The notes under the pieces are model-generated. The model ran no database searches, was not told the DNA's origin, and saw only the letters and a list, made by a program, of their open reading frames with translations. 64,000 nucleotides of DNA, taken from Mermis nigrescens. Lineage: Eukaryota; Nematoda; Enoplea; Mermithida; Mermithidae. The stretch covers positions 248,001 through 312,000 of the forward strand of contig JAVLUZ010000150.1 of the NCBI GenBank assembly GCA_036768485.1, read 5' to 3'. A program made the translations under genes and the position numbers. Shown in pieces: positions 1-11,900 of the stretch; position 1 is the first letter of the stretch; the number at the start of each line of letters is the position of its first letter.

Positions 1-560
1 ACACTAAAATTTTATTGTTCACACTAGAGTTTTATTTTACACAATTCTATTCCAAGCTTTTACTTTTGCTTTTTTCGTCTATTATTTTAGTCGTTTTTTG
101 TAATTTTTATCTGACGCGTTGAATTTTTGTCGTTTTATTCGCCAACCCGTATTTCTCTGCGTTGATGTATTTTATTTGACATTCAGTGTATGCATGTATG
201 AGCTTCGATAATTTTTGTTTTTATGTCTACCATGTAAAAATAATTGATAAAATAATGTCAGTTTTTGTTGCTGAATCAATTAAAATTAAAAACTATAAAA
301 TTATTGAATGTTAATTGAAAGCTACACGATTTAGTTATATTGGATGTATCATATTATTATACTTGTTTCTTAGGTTTGAATTTTCGGCTTCAGTCCAAAC
401 ACCTCTAAAAAATGTTGAAAATATTAGGATTTCAATCAATTTATTGATTTATTGATTGATTCATTTATATGTGATTGATTGAGTGAGCGTTTAAACTATT
501 TTTGAATGAATCTACATTTTTAGCAATTGCCAGAATTTTTCTCGAGATCAGCTTAGGCAT
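1..560. other. No feature recognised, AT-rich
   Basis: T-rich sequence with an ATTGATT-type run near 430-480. I see no exon or repeat border. Confidence 0.6.
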
Positions 561-569
561 TGCTTCAAA

Positions 570-840
570 GTACGCACCTATTCGTAAAACTTTATTGGAT
601 GGGGATTCTCCCAACCCAAAGTCGTAGGTCCCCCATCCTCCCCAAGCTAAAGAATTTTAGACCCTGCCCCCTATTTTTTGAAAAAAATCGAATTTTTTGG
701 CTGTTTTTAGGCGTTTTTTGGCCGTTTTTGACCCCAAAAAGTGGAGGTCATTACTCCCCGCCCTCGCCCCTAAAATAGCCGGGACCCCGTTCTCCCCAAT
801 TTCAGCTGCCGTACATGTATCCGTCTGCCGGTGCAGTAAC
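570..840 (+). repeat. Repeat family C copy
   Basis: A C-rich left part (CCCCCATCCTCCCC), a middle of AAAAATCGAATTTTTTGGC type, GGTCATTACTCCCCGCC and AAAATAGCCGGGACCCC, ending GCCGTACATGTA. The same order is seen near 5990, 11535, 21245, 41640 and (inverted) 2935 and 58566. Confidence 0.55.
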
Positions 841-1065
841 CACAGTGATGATGGCTCCCTGACCAAGGACGACCCTACTACCGAAAACTTCAAATTTTCA
901 ATTCTTTTGAATTCTGGAAAGAGTGACCTTTTGTTGATTTTCTCGTTTTTAGCCATTTTTAGTCGAAAGCAGAAGAGATGCTGTGGCTGTGCTTCAACCG
1001 GAAAATGGTCGGCTGGCCCCTGCCCCATATTTTGAGCATGTGTGCTCATGGCAGATTTGCGTGTG

Positions 1066-1290
1066 GAGATTTGAGGGCCCAAGGCCCACCAGAATGGACA
1101 AATGGGGAACTTTCTAAGAAAATAACGCAGAATAGGCCAAAAAAGATTAAAATCGATAATTTTCTTCAAAAGCGCTTGAAACTGACCAGGAAACTGTGGA
1201 ATAGCTTATGTTTAACGACATATAAGCATTTATACCATCGTTCAATTCAATTTAACCAAAAAAGCTCATCAACTATCAACTGACCCCCCC
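1066..1290 (+). repeat. Repeat family F copy
   Basis: Shares AATTTTCTTCAAAAGCGCTTG, GGCCAAAAAAGATTAAAATC and AAAAAAGCTCATCAAC with 51395-51560 and, less fully, 29683-29850. Confidence 0.5.
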
Positions 1291-1428
1291 AAATCGATCA
1301 TGCTTGTGCATCCATGGTCGTCGTCGCTAAAAAACCTAAAAACCTACTCTACAATTTTACTTTTAGTTTTGACTTATCGTACTTAGCATTTGCATGCATT
1401 TTGCTACGCCCACATTTAGTTGTTATTA

Positions 1429-1694
1429 CATACGTGGGCAGCATGAAAATTCTGTGGGGGGTGCAAGATTTTCTGAAGGTCAAAAAATGGCCTCAAAAAC
1501 GGTGGTATGGCGAAAAAACACCATTTTTTCAGACGTTTCTCATCGAGCACTATCCATTGGCATCAAAAAATTGCGGAAAAAACGAAAAAAAATTTCCAAA
1601 ATTGAATTCTGGGGGGGTATCCAGATTTCTGAGGGGTAGAGCCTGGTTTCTGGCGGGATGCATACCCCCCCAGACCCCCCCACGCCCAGGTATG
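1429..1694 (+). mobile_element. Abundant MITE (family A) copy
   Basis: Family A layout, read forward: CATACGTGGGCAGCA, G-run, CAAAGGTCAAAAAATGGCC, ACACCATTTTT, CATCGAGCACTATCCA, GGCATCAAAAAATTGC, GAATTCTGGGGGG, G-runs, CACGCCCAGGTGTG. Here the flanking 8-mers are GTTGTTAT (1419-1426 and 1695-1702), with two extra bases on the left. Confidence 0.8.
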
Positions 1695-1885
1695 GTTGTT
1701 ATCTTTCAGCAACAGAAAATTTAGAACGCAACGCAGCTTTGAGAAGGAAAGTTTTCCTGCAAACGCCGAAAAGTAGATTTTTTAGGGCTACTTTGGCTTT
1801 TTAGGTTCGTGAAACGGTTCCTGCGGATATTTTTTCAAAATAACGTTTCACATTTAAAGAACCTTATCTTTTGCTATCTAATATG

Positions 1886-2054
1886 TCCTGGGGGGCGGCC
1901 GCCCCCCCCCCATTGGCCCAAAAATAGTGCTCAAAATTGGGGATTTTTGAGTGATTTTTCGAATTAAAGTCTCGGCCAATTTTCCGCCCAAAGTCAGGAT
2001 TCCTGCCCCCCGAGGTAGCACCGTCCCCATAGGAAAATCCTGGATCCGCCACTA
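1886..2054 (+). mobile_element. MITE family B copy, left end lost
   Basis: Shares CATTGGCCCAAAAATAGTGC, TTTCCGCCCAAAGTCAGG and the right end CTGGATCCGCCACTACCGG. Confidence 0.65.
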
Positions 2055-2398
2055 CCGGATTTCAAGATTTGTTTACCATACTCTTTGCCTCATCGAAACT
2101 TTGTAGAAATGGAAAACTCGGCGAAATTCGATCAAACTTACAAAAAAGCTTTGATCAGTGGGCTTTTTATGACTAAATGGGTCCTTTTTAGGATTCCGTA
2201 GGTTTTTTCAACGTTTCGCTTTTGTATTAACGGGACGACAGTGGAATATTGAACTTTTCAGAAATTTTCTCACCCCATTCCTATTATTTTTTCCGAAAAA
2301 TCGTGAAAAAGGAGAGTTGTTTCGAACGTTTTTGGCGATCTTTTTGCTCGAAAGTGCCAAATTTTCGATGGTTCACGCCATATTACTCATCCTTAAAC

Positions 2399-4629
2399 CA
2401 TGATCGGACCGAGTTGCGGCCTCATCCGGCAAGCCTCGGCGTTTTTTGGATGCCCGGCCTCGGCGCGGCTAGTAGCGAAGCTAGAAAAGTGCCGAGGCGC
2501 TCGAGGGCTAAAATCAAATTTGAATAAGTTTAATATATCCAGTTGAATATTAACTATTTAGAATGCATCTGCAGTACACAGGCTATTGTTTACCTATAGA
2601 CTTTTCTTATGGTTTTAGTCGCATACCCAGTTACACCAAGTTACATACGGCAAAGTGCCAAATTATTATTCATGTGATGACTAAGTTTTAATTCTCATGC
2701 TCGCTACATGGATCGGAAACACACATTACCAAAGGGGTGGGGAGGGTTATTACTCCTCCTCTCAGGGTACAAGACTCAAGTCACTGTCAGACGATTTTTG
2801 GTTAAAGCCTTTTGAATATTTTTTGAACTTAATTTTTACTATGGCAAAAGTGCAGCTAACTATTAGAATTTCACGAAGTGATACAGTATTTTTGAATGTA
2901 AGCAAGAGTGAATAGACAAACTGTCACTATAAAACATGCATGCAACAGCTCAAAATTTTCAGGAGGGCTCTCGGCATATATGAAACGGCTTGAAATTTCG
3001 GTTAGGGGTCCCTGGCCATTTTTAGAAGGAGGGGGGATTAGCGACTCTAATTTTATGTCAAAAATGGCAAAAGCACTAAAAATAGCCAACAAAGCGCAAA
3101 TTTTCGCCAAAAATGGGGAGAATGGGTCAACATTTTCTGACGTTGGAGGGAAGGGTGTGGGGGGACGTCCAACCCTGGGTGGATGGGGAATTCCCCAAAC
3201 CCCCTGTTACACGTATGGTTTACGGCCATTTTTATGGGAGAGGAGGTAAATGATCAAGAATTTTCGGCCGAAAATCGCAAAAACGCACCTAAAAATGGCC
3301 AATAAATGCAGGTTTTGCCAAAAATCAATTTCGGCTCGTGCATTTTTTGAGCCATTTTTATACAATGTTAAAATACTTTCTTGGACAAAGTGATATTAAT
3401 TATATCGTTTTTCAGTATATTATAGGAAATTTCAAAAATTTTGCGCTTCGCGCCGAACTAATATTATCAACTAAATTCAAGCGAATTATCACATTTAGGG
3501 CCACGGTTTTTTGTATTCGGCAAAGATTTTTCATAATGTACAGAATCTTTTCAGGACCGTCTTTGTACATGCACAAAGATTTTTGGAGGGACAAAAACTG
3601 TTAAAAAAGTGTAAAATTTCCGAAAATTTTTGGCGTATCAGATAATTGTCTGTCCTATATATCTTTAAAATAGTAGAATTTGCATTTAGAATGGAAAAAT
3701 ATCAAATATTCAGAAAACCAGGAATTAGCTAAGATACACTACCAAAGGTCGAAAAACCTTGTTATACCACACTAAATCGCTACTGTACCATACTATAATA
3801 GTACACAAAAATTTGCATGTACAAAATGATCAAAGACTTTTGGATACCATCTTTGTACACGTAAAAAGGTATCTTGCACAGCAAAAACACTGTTTAGGAC
3901 TGCATGTTGGTTGCAGGTCACACACTGGCAGTATGTAAAAATGTGTATGTTTAAAAATGTATTTGTATAAAATATCTACAAAAATTTGTTCGCTCATACA
4001 AAGACACTACTTAATTTACTGGTCCCCCATTTTGGGATTTCACCCTTCCCTCAACTCTGGATCTTGGGAAACTATGATCGGAAAGTAGAGTGCAGTTTCC
4101 GTCATATTACCTGCCACACCAGAATTGGATGACCGAAAAAGCGTGTTTAAACATGCTATACTACAAAAGCGAGCACAACAATGGCTACAGTTCTGTCTTT
4201 ACTTAGCTTATTTCGTTTGTTCGTTTATTTCTTCGACACTGTTTTCTTATTTATAGTAATAAAAGTTTTTAAGTGCTTCTTCAGCCATATTTTTTATCAA
4301 CTTTTCCTAGTCTTCATCAACGGCAACTTGTTAAATTAAGTATGCTTTCATGCTGCTGACTTTATTCAATAAATCCTTCACACATTTAATCTACTATTAT
4401 TGTAAATAAAAATGAATTGTTTGACATTCGATAAAGTGTTTAATATCACGATTATTCTCTAGCTCATGTGCATACAAAATATTCTAAGAGTACTATTCAT
4501 GGGTATAGGTATATAAGCTTGACCCTCGGCAGTACCCTCAGCCTCGGCCGAGGCAAGGATTTTAAGTCGCCTCTGCCTGTCTGCGCCGAAGACTAGGTCC
4601 AAGTACCATTCCTCAGGTCCGGATCACCG
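2399..4629 (+). mobile_element. Non-autonomous hAT-like element, copy 1
   Basis: Flanked by a perfect 8-bp duplication, CCTTAAAC, at 2391-2398 and 4630-4637. Ends CATGATCGGACCGAG and CTCAGGTCCGGATCACCG are inverted repeats; both end regions are rich in CCTCGGC. It matches, inverted, 39873-42500: for example TTACACCAAGTTACAT near 2635 and the AATATGACGGAAACTGCA region near 4100. No transposase was found, only short frames. It contains two smaller repeat families (near 2930-3240 and 3490-3900) also present in the other copy. Confidence 0.8.
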
Positions 4630-5003
4630 CCTTAAACTATATATATTGTTGAATCGGTTTGTAAAATTACAAATTTGGCTGAGCGAGGGTGGCATGATTT
4701 TGGCTAAGTTTGTTTGTGGGGGGAGGTGCTGGAGGTAATTACAAACACGCTGGCATCCCGCATCCTTAAAATCGCGAAATTCTCCAATTAACAAATAAAT
4801 TTAGTAGACAAATGTAGTACAATAAGGCAATAATGTGAAATGAATAGACTGATATTCTTCTTTTTTCCTACCTTCGCGATACACACATGCACACTGGGAT
4901 GTGGGTGGGCATCCCCCTACCATAACCTTTAAAGAGCATACCCCTCTCAGGCCATTGGCGGACCAATATCTATTGTTGGAATTATAAGAGAGCGCCGAAC
5001 GAT

Positions 5004-5173
5004 CAGGCACGTAACTGGCCGTCCTATTTTGGGGGGACCAACACCAAGTTTTGGGGACCAAGCCTAAAAAGGCCAAAAATTGCACAAAATAACGTTCAGA
5101 ACATCCCTATTTTTCCGATTATTCTGAATTTGGGGGGATCGCACCCCCATTCTCTCTCAGAGATACGTGCCTG
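5004..5173 (-). mobile_element. MITE family D copy
   Basis: 170 bp. TIR CAGGCACGTA at both ends; flanks CGAACGAT (4996-5003) and CAAACGAT (5174-5181). The inside shares GGGGGGACCAACACCAA and AAAATAACGTT with the copies near 6513 and 29881. Confidence 0.8.
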
Positions 5174-5984
5174 CAAACGATGTACAGCAGTATAATCTGA
5201 AGTAGTTTCTGAGTTATACTCTGTCCACTCACTCGTTGCATACTTTTTTGTCCATATATATGCATATTTGATAGCCAAGTCTTCTTATTATTATTTGTTT
5301 TCATGTAAACTTAATCACGAATATTCAAGAAGACGACTAAAATATGACGAATTAAAGCCTTTTTACGATTATTGACCGGGGGTGAGGAACGACAAAAATA
5401 TTCTGAATAATCAGTGTAAACTCATGACTTTAGCGCCATAAATAGCCGTAAAAATCAATCGTTCACCCCTCCCCTAAGGAAATTCGGTTTACCCCTACCT
5501 CTATGAAGGCTGTAGATGACCGATTTTCAATATCTTGCTTTTTGCGATTTACTTTTGAAATTCATGAATCAGGAACAATCTAGAAATAGAGGCTCTACTT
5601 AATAGTTTGAAAATAATGATTAATCGAAATTTCTTTTTTTTAAATTCGGTAACATTTTGGAAATTGAATCGTCATTCTATAATTGACGAATTCTTTGCTT
5701 TAAAGTATTCGACAATGAAGTTTATTCAATGGTGATCGACTTACATGACGCCACTGATTTTTCCGACGAAAAATCTCGTCCTCCTTAACTTTTCTGTGAT
5801 TTTCAATCCAGAGTATCTATTTTGCGAGTTTTTATTTATCGAAAATGAAGTTTCAGCAGTAAGTTCTAGCTATATGTACAGTGAAATCCATCAATGCTTT
5901 CAGATGTTTGAAAATCGGCTACTTCGACTGAGTTTGTTACTCTCAACTTTTGATCTTGATCTTGCCTTCTCTAATACGTTGAGA

Positions 5985-6150
5985 TCAGCAAATTTGTGAC
6001 CCCCACCGATTTTTGGAAAAATTTAATTTGCTCAAGGTTTCTGTGTTTTTTACAAAAGTCGGAAGTCATTCCCGTGCTAAAAATGGCAAGTAACTCCTCC
6101 CGCCCAAATTTTCAGAGCCGTTACATGTATGTTCATCCCCGAGCGAAGTC
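5985..6150 (+). repeat. Repeat family C copy, partial
   Basis: GACCCCCACCGATTTTTGG, GTCATTCCCGTGCTAAAAATG, then TTTTCAGAGCCGTTACATGTA. Confidence 0.5.
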
Positions 6151-6234
6151 TCATCCCTGTAATATAGTCGTCACCCCTCCAGAATAAAAATGCGTGTTGT
6201 AAGCATATTTAGCTATATTTTTGCTCAAAGGTGA

Positions 6235-6460
6235 TCAAAGTTGTGGCGTTTGGCGCCATTTTTTTGAATATAATTCTTCTATTTATTTTATTCTCTCATT
6301 TTTTAAAAACTTTCATGATTTTATGTCCTAGAAAGATAAACCGTCACCAGAAACGCCAGAAAACTATGTTTTTGCCCCATTTGCCATTTATGAGCCCAAA
6401 AAAGACACGTTAAAGTTTGAACCTCTTATCAGGGTTCCCATGCTGTGCTTGTCTGATTAC
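6235..6460 (+). mobile_element. MITE family E fragment
   Basis: Right half only: GGCGTTTGGCGCCATTT, TCCTAGAAAGATAAACCGTC and TTCCCATGCTGTGCTTGT. Confidence 0.5.
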
Positions 6461-6512
6461 AGTTCCTAATTTTGAGAAATTGACCATTTTTTGGGCAGCC
6501 GGTCTTCGAAAT

Positions 6513-6655
6513 CAGGCACGCATCTCTGGGAGTGGATGGGGTTCGGACCCCAATTTCAGAAAAATCGGAAAAATAGGACTTTTTAAACGTTATTTTGTAC
6601 TATTTTTGGCCTCTTTTAGGCTTAGTCTTGAAAATTGGTGTTGGTCCCCCCATAA
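6513..6655 (+). mobile_element. MITE family D copy, right end lost
   Basis: CAGGCACGCATCTCTGGGAG on the left, AAACGTTATTTTGT and GGTGTTGGTCCCCCC inside; the right CACGTGCCTG end is missing. Confidence 0.65.
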
Positions 6656-7330
6656 ACCTGTTCAAAAAAATTGGTTTGACATGGCGACAGATGGCAATTT
6701 TCTGAGTGCGCAGTACCTTTAAAATTAATTATTTCCTTAGATCTAATTCAATTCTTTTGTTTAAGATCAACCGGTCGATTTTTCTTTCATCAAAGATTCT
6801 ATTAACGAATTATTGCGATCGCGTAAAGTTTTAAGTTCGTCGTACGCTTATGGATATTTTTGAAGGACTACGGCTACAATAAGACGATTTTCGAGTATTT
6901 GCAGGTGAATATTTTAGATTGTATCTGCATATTTCGAATTTTCAACGATTCATCTATAAAATCCGGAAGATTATGGAGATTCTCGTAAAGTGATATGCAT
7001 ATTTTCAACCTGCATGTTTTTGATTGGTTTACAAAACCAATTCTATTGCTTAATACTGATTGAGGTGTTTGATTTCGGCGCATCAAATTTCGTATTGAAC
7101 ATTTTAAAATTATAGTAAGCTCTCCGTTGGAGCACGTGAATATGTACAGTCGAATTCGGATAATACAAACCCCGGATAATGCACTTTTCCGGTTAATGCA
7201 TACCAGCACGCATGGTCCCTTCAAGGAATAGTGATATTGACATAGTAAGACACATCGGTTAATGCAAACTCGGTAATAATGCGTAATGCACGTGGCTGAC
7301 ACGACCGCAGCATATAAAACAGTGTGCACA

Positions 7331-7539
7331 CCTTAGGTGGGCGGCACCAAAAATCTTCGGGTGCAAGATTCTTTCAAAGGTCAAAAATGGCCTTAAAAAT
7401 GGTGGTATGGCATCAAAAAATTGCGAAAAAACAGAAAAAAATTCAAAAATTGAATTCTAGGGGGTATTTTAGTTTCTGGGGGTATTTTTGGCTTCTGGAA
7501 GGGTGTATACCCTCCCCAAACCCCCCACGCCCAGGTATG
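7331..7539 (+). mobile_element. MITE family A copy
   Basis: Lacks the ACACCATTTTT to CATCGAGCAC segment. The flanking 8-mers GTGTGCAC and GTGTACAC differ at one base, and two extra bases lie on the left as in the copy at 1429. Confidence 0.7.
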
Positions 7540-7544
7540 GTGTA

Positions 7545-8758
7545 CACGGATAATGCACCTCGATAATATCGTGGATTAATGATATTTATTGCACACCGTG
7601 TTACTTATGCAGAAAAACCTGAATTGTCATTATAACACTATTTTATTCGTCGTCTTTTCATTCCTCCTGTCATAGTATTGAAGCTATGATAGATTTTTTT
7701 TCAGTAAATAATGGAAATTTTAAGAAAATTTCACACTCCGCTTAATACACTCACTCGGATAATGCACACCTTTGGCCTTGGCTCCGAAAGGGTGTGCATT
7801 ATCCGAGTTCGACATATATGTAGTCAATAAAAGAATATGCCATTGTGGAAATAAAGATAATGAACTAGAGTATCAAAAATAACGATAACAACAATGATAT
7901 ATTACATAATTTCGAGAATGAAAATTTGATATTCAAAATTAGAGTATTACCTACAAATTTAGCATTATTTTCATTCTAAATAAATCATTATTTCTTATTA
8001 TTAATTAAAAGCGTAAAATTTAATATTAAATTCGAATATTGATATTTAATAAGAAGAATATTCTTATGTATGTATTAGAATTTGAATATTATTAAAAATT
8101 TATATTTTAAAGAAATAAATTAATAAAATTTAGGTTCCTTAATTTATTTTATTTATTTAATTTATAAATAAGTGATAGGTATATAATTTTAGAAGAACTA
8201 CAATTAAGTCGATTACTTGATTAAAAATGGTATTCTAATAATTACTACTGATAATTAAAATAAAATTTATTCAATTTAAGATGAATATTTTTAATTCAAT
8301 TTCTGGGAATAATTCAAAATTATTTTGATCTATAACAGAGTTAGACACATGTATTTTTCAACCGGTAATCTACCTCTGCTATATATATCGTGTTTAGTAC
8401 TCATTATGGTATGATCCTATAAAAAGATATTAAGTACTGTGACGTCATTTTGCGTTCTCTTATCGTCTTTTATTTTCGCGACGCCATTTTTCGTTTTTTC
8501 GCCTTTTCCTTCCGCTCTTTGTTTTTTCATTTGCTTCTTCTTTGTCAGCTGTGTTCACATTAGAATTACATTCCATAATTAATTAATGATTATTCATTGT
8601 TTTTGTAATTTTTAGTAATATTTTCACTTTTCTCTTTTATTGTTTTCTTCTTTTTTATTGCGTATTTTCTTTTTTAAACCTCTTCTCACTTTTACCTCGA
8701 TTTTTATATGTTTTCTCCTTTCTGTTGTATTTTTGTATTTTTTCCTCGCCGTATTGAG
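7545..8758. other. AT-rich intron or intergenic DNA before ANKIB1 exon 8759
   Basis: Very AT-rich (8000-8330 almost only A/T). CGGATAATGCAC-type motifs near 7140-7280, 7540-7570 and 7755-7810 repeat in both orientations, so an old element may surround the MITE at 7331-7539. Confidence 0.5.
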
Positions 8759-8986
8759 AACGAACTCGAAGTTTCGGTCGAAGCTTTATCGGCTTTGGTG
8801 GGACGAAATTATTTGCGCGGTTCGCGGCAGCGAATCGCCCAAACGACGCAGCTGGTGGCCGGGCGACGTCATCGGTTCGTCACGTGCGTCGCCCGCGGCC
8901 TTTTGCCCCCTGAAACGCCGCCTGGCCTCAGGAAAGCCGGCCGAAAGCGAGGCCTGCCCGCCATACTTGGACTGGACAAGGACGAC
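8759..8986 (+). CDS. ANKIB1: ANKIB1 exon: end of Ariadne region
   Basis: 76 whole codons in phase 0. The exon begins after a pyrimidine-rich acceptor ending in AG at 8757-8758 and ends at a GTGAGT donor. The frame reads NELEVSVEALSALV, GRNYLRG, FVTCVARGLLPPETPP and ends LGLDKDD. This matches the last helix of the ANKIB1 Ariadne domain, where the human protein has NRPYLRTPR and SVARG at the same spacing. The exon is clearly GC-richer than the AT-rich introns around it. A longer frame overlapping it (ending WTRTT) is open by chance; only the frame used here joins in phase with the next exon. Confidence 0.8.
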
Positions 8987-11900
8987 GTGAGTCGTACTTG
9001 GGTCTGAAATTTCAAAATATAAAATAGAGTCCCCCCAGATTTAATGCAGGACATTCAAATGGGTGATTTGGGAAGGGGATTCGCCTAAGCGAATTGGACG
9101 TCGATGGCCCGCTCGTTTTTTCCGAATTTTGTGCCAACATTGGTCCTTTAATTTATTTCCTCCATTTTTACCTCGCGTACATAAGTGTAACGCGTGCCTT
9201 CTATTTAGTGATGTAAAAGTATGCATATGGTGAGTGATACTTTACTTCGCCTACGATATAATTCAATAGCGATCGCCAACGTGCACATACGAAAGCAATA
9301 ATAGAAAACTAAGCCGATTCCCGGAATTCGGGAGATCCAACCCAAGTCCGTGTTCGGCACGGCTACATTGCGGGTTCGTGTTAAGCAGAGTCGTTTTATA
9401 TTCTATGTTAAACATTTCCAAGTCATACGAGTGCGGGGTATCGGAATAAGTTTTTATGATATTCGAATGACCAATAAAATTCGGAGATTAGATTCTTAGA
9501 TAACTTTTTGCATTGAGCGCAAGCTTCGAAACTGTGACGCAAATAATATCTCAAATTTCGATGCGAAAATCTAAGTTCGAAAATTAGAGCATTACATAAG
9601 TATCAAATAGCGAGTTGTTTCTCCGGTGGAATCGTCTATTGGTTAGCACTCGAACTTGCGGGTCGCAATGCGCACGGTTCAAATCCCGTCGAATGCAAGT
9701 TCTTTCCCAAATTTTAGTCTCAAAATTAACTGGTATTCTGGCATTAAAGCGCTCGGATTTGATTTTGATGGTATTCTTCTCGGGGCTTTCAACCCCCCAT
9801 CCCCCGCCGTACCCATTGCTACCTCTGAATCTTGGGCGAATGGGAAATTGAGTAGATATCGCCCGTTTTAGGACGATTGGAGCAAGATGGGATTCCCAAA
9901 AGTGGACGATTATGACCCTTTAAGGCCGTGGATTAGGGACGCGCGGGGTAAGCACCATAATTTGTTGGCCATTTTTGATTGGCCCGAAGAGGAGAGCGAG
10001 GAGGATTCGCCGCCCATGCCGATGAAGGAACCGGTTCCCGTGGAAAGTACATATTTGCATAATGTACTTATTTTTTAAGATATCAGTAATTAATCAGATT
10101 TTCCCAATTTTTGTCGTTTTTCCCAAGTTTTGCCTTCGTTTTCAGCCAATTGGGATTCACTGTATAAATCTTATCATTAAAACGTCAGATTTATTATTCG
10201 TTAAATTTCATTTTTCAAATAATTGACTCTTTGTTGTGCTCCCATTTGTGCCTTGTTTGTATTGTGTCTCTGATAGGTGTTATGTATATTTCAAAAAGTT
10301 AAACTTGTATAGTAGACGATGGAATGTGTGAACAATTTGTTCATATTTTTACATTTTAATTTTATTTTATGCTATTGTTTACACATTTTTATTATTTGCA
10401 TATTTTTCCATATTTTTTATTACATGCGTAATACGTAAATATAGTTTAAATGCATGTCTGAAAATTCACGATTTTCCATTCTAAATCTGATGAAATACGG
10501 ATATCCATTACTGATTCTTATGAGTTTTAATCAATAGTTTACTTTTCTTTTTCTAATTTTTGTTTAAATTCTTATTTTCCACTTCAACTTGTCGTTTTTT
10601 TACTATTTGCGCATTTTTTATTATCTTTTAATTGTTCTTACGTGTATTGTGCCATTTATTGCGTTTGTTTTTTTAATTATTTATTTTTCTATTTTTGTTT
10701 CTTTATTTAGGATGCTCATTCATTATAAATAAATATGAACAAATATATTGTCTCTTGCTCTTCGTGTTTTAGATTAATTTAAGTTTGCACTAGTTTGTTT
10801 TTTATTTTTTATTTTTATTATTGTGTTAATCAATTTAATTTTGTTTTCCTTTTTTGCTTCGTATTTTTGTTTAATGCTTATTTTATTTTTGTATATTTTC
10901 ATTTGCTAAATGTATCCATTTTGTCTTGCATATTATTAGCTTTTATTTCTCGTTTATTATTCTTATTATTTTTTTACACTTTTTTTTCATTTTATTCATT
11001 CGTCATATGCATGGTTTTGTTATTTACTTTTTTGATCCATTTGTTTTATTTTACTTACCAATTCTCTTGTAATTTTATTGTAAATTATTTTGTAATATAG
11101 TATTTTATTGATTTTTCGTTTTTTATTTTTATTTTAAATACATGCGTTTGTGTCATTTTTATTTTTTAAATTTTTATATACTCCTATTTTGCCGACGCAG
11201 ATATGTGCATTCGAATGGGCTGCCGTAAGCGACGCGCGATCAATCCGCGGACGGGAGAATCGCATCGCTACTGCACGTTACGATGCCAACAACGCGACGC
11301 GAGCGGCGAATTCGGCGCCGCCGCCGCGTTGGCGGCAAATTTGCCGTCAACGTCGTCGTCGCGTCAGGCGCCGGAAGTGCGACGCGGCAGCGCCGCGACC
11401 GCCGGTGGCGGCAAATACAACGTCGATTTGATAATCGCGTTGCAAATGTCGCGTTTGCAATTGCTGCGCGACTTGCGCGCTTTTTCGCGCGACTCGTAAG
11501 CGTTGTGGATACCCTAGCATTCATGTAGCAGGGGAAGAGGTACCCCCCACCCGAAGTTGCTTGTCCCCCTATCTCCCAAAGCCAGAAAAGTTTTGACCCC
11601 CCCCCTAGATTTTTAGAAAAAATTGAATTTTTGCCCTTTTTAGTATGTCTTTTTGGCCGTAAATCTGAATAGATCATGTTCCCCCCTAAGAATGGCCGGG
11701 GACCCCCTCCTTACGCAAAATTTCGATCGAGCCGTTACACGCATAGGTAAAAAAATTTTTCCTCACTAAAGTCGCTGAAAAAAACTAAAAATTCTCGAAG
11801 TGCGTCTAAAACTTCGCCAAAACATGTTTTTTCGGTACGTTTAAGCTACTAAATGCAAAATTTTCCGGCGCGATTAATATAAATAGTTATTGTCCACTAA

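Noticed and set aside
1394..1724. Many open frames of 60-150 codons with repeated motifs such as [23 protein letters not shown] or GIPQTPHAHV
   Set aside because: They all translate the family A MITE in one of its frames; similar peptides recur only because the DNA repeat recurs.
8640..8990. A longer open frame over the first ANKIB1 exon (ending PPYLDWTRTT)
   Set aside because: It does not join in phase with the next exon, and its product matches nothing; the overlapping frame gives the ANKIB1 Ariadne end.
9618..9697. Functional tRNA gene
   Set aside because: Good A/B-box-like text, but the anticodon and T stems do not form.
10795..11100. Hydrophobic 100-codon frame (FYFYYCVNQF type)
   Set aside because: Translation of a T-rich intron; Phe, Leu and Tyr bias is explained by base composition.
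11240..11677. Minus-strand frame over the Cys-rich ANKIB1 exon
   Set aside because: Shadow of the coding strand that runs on into a C-rich repeat.
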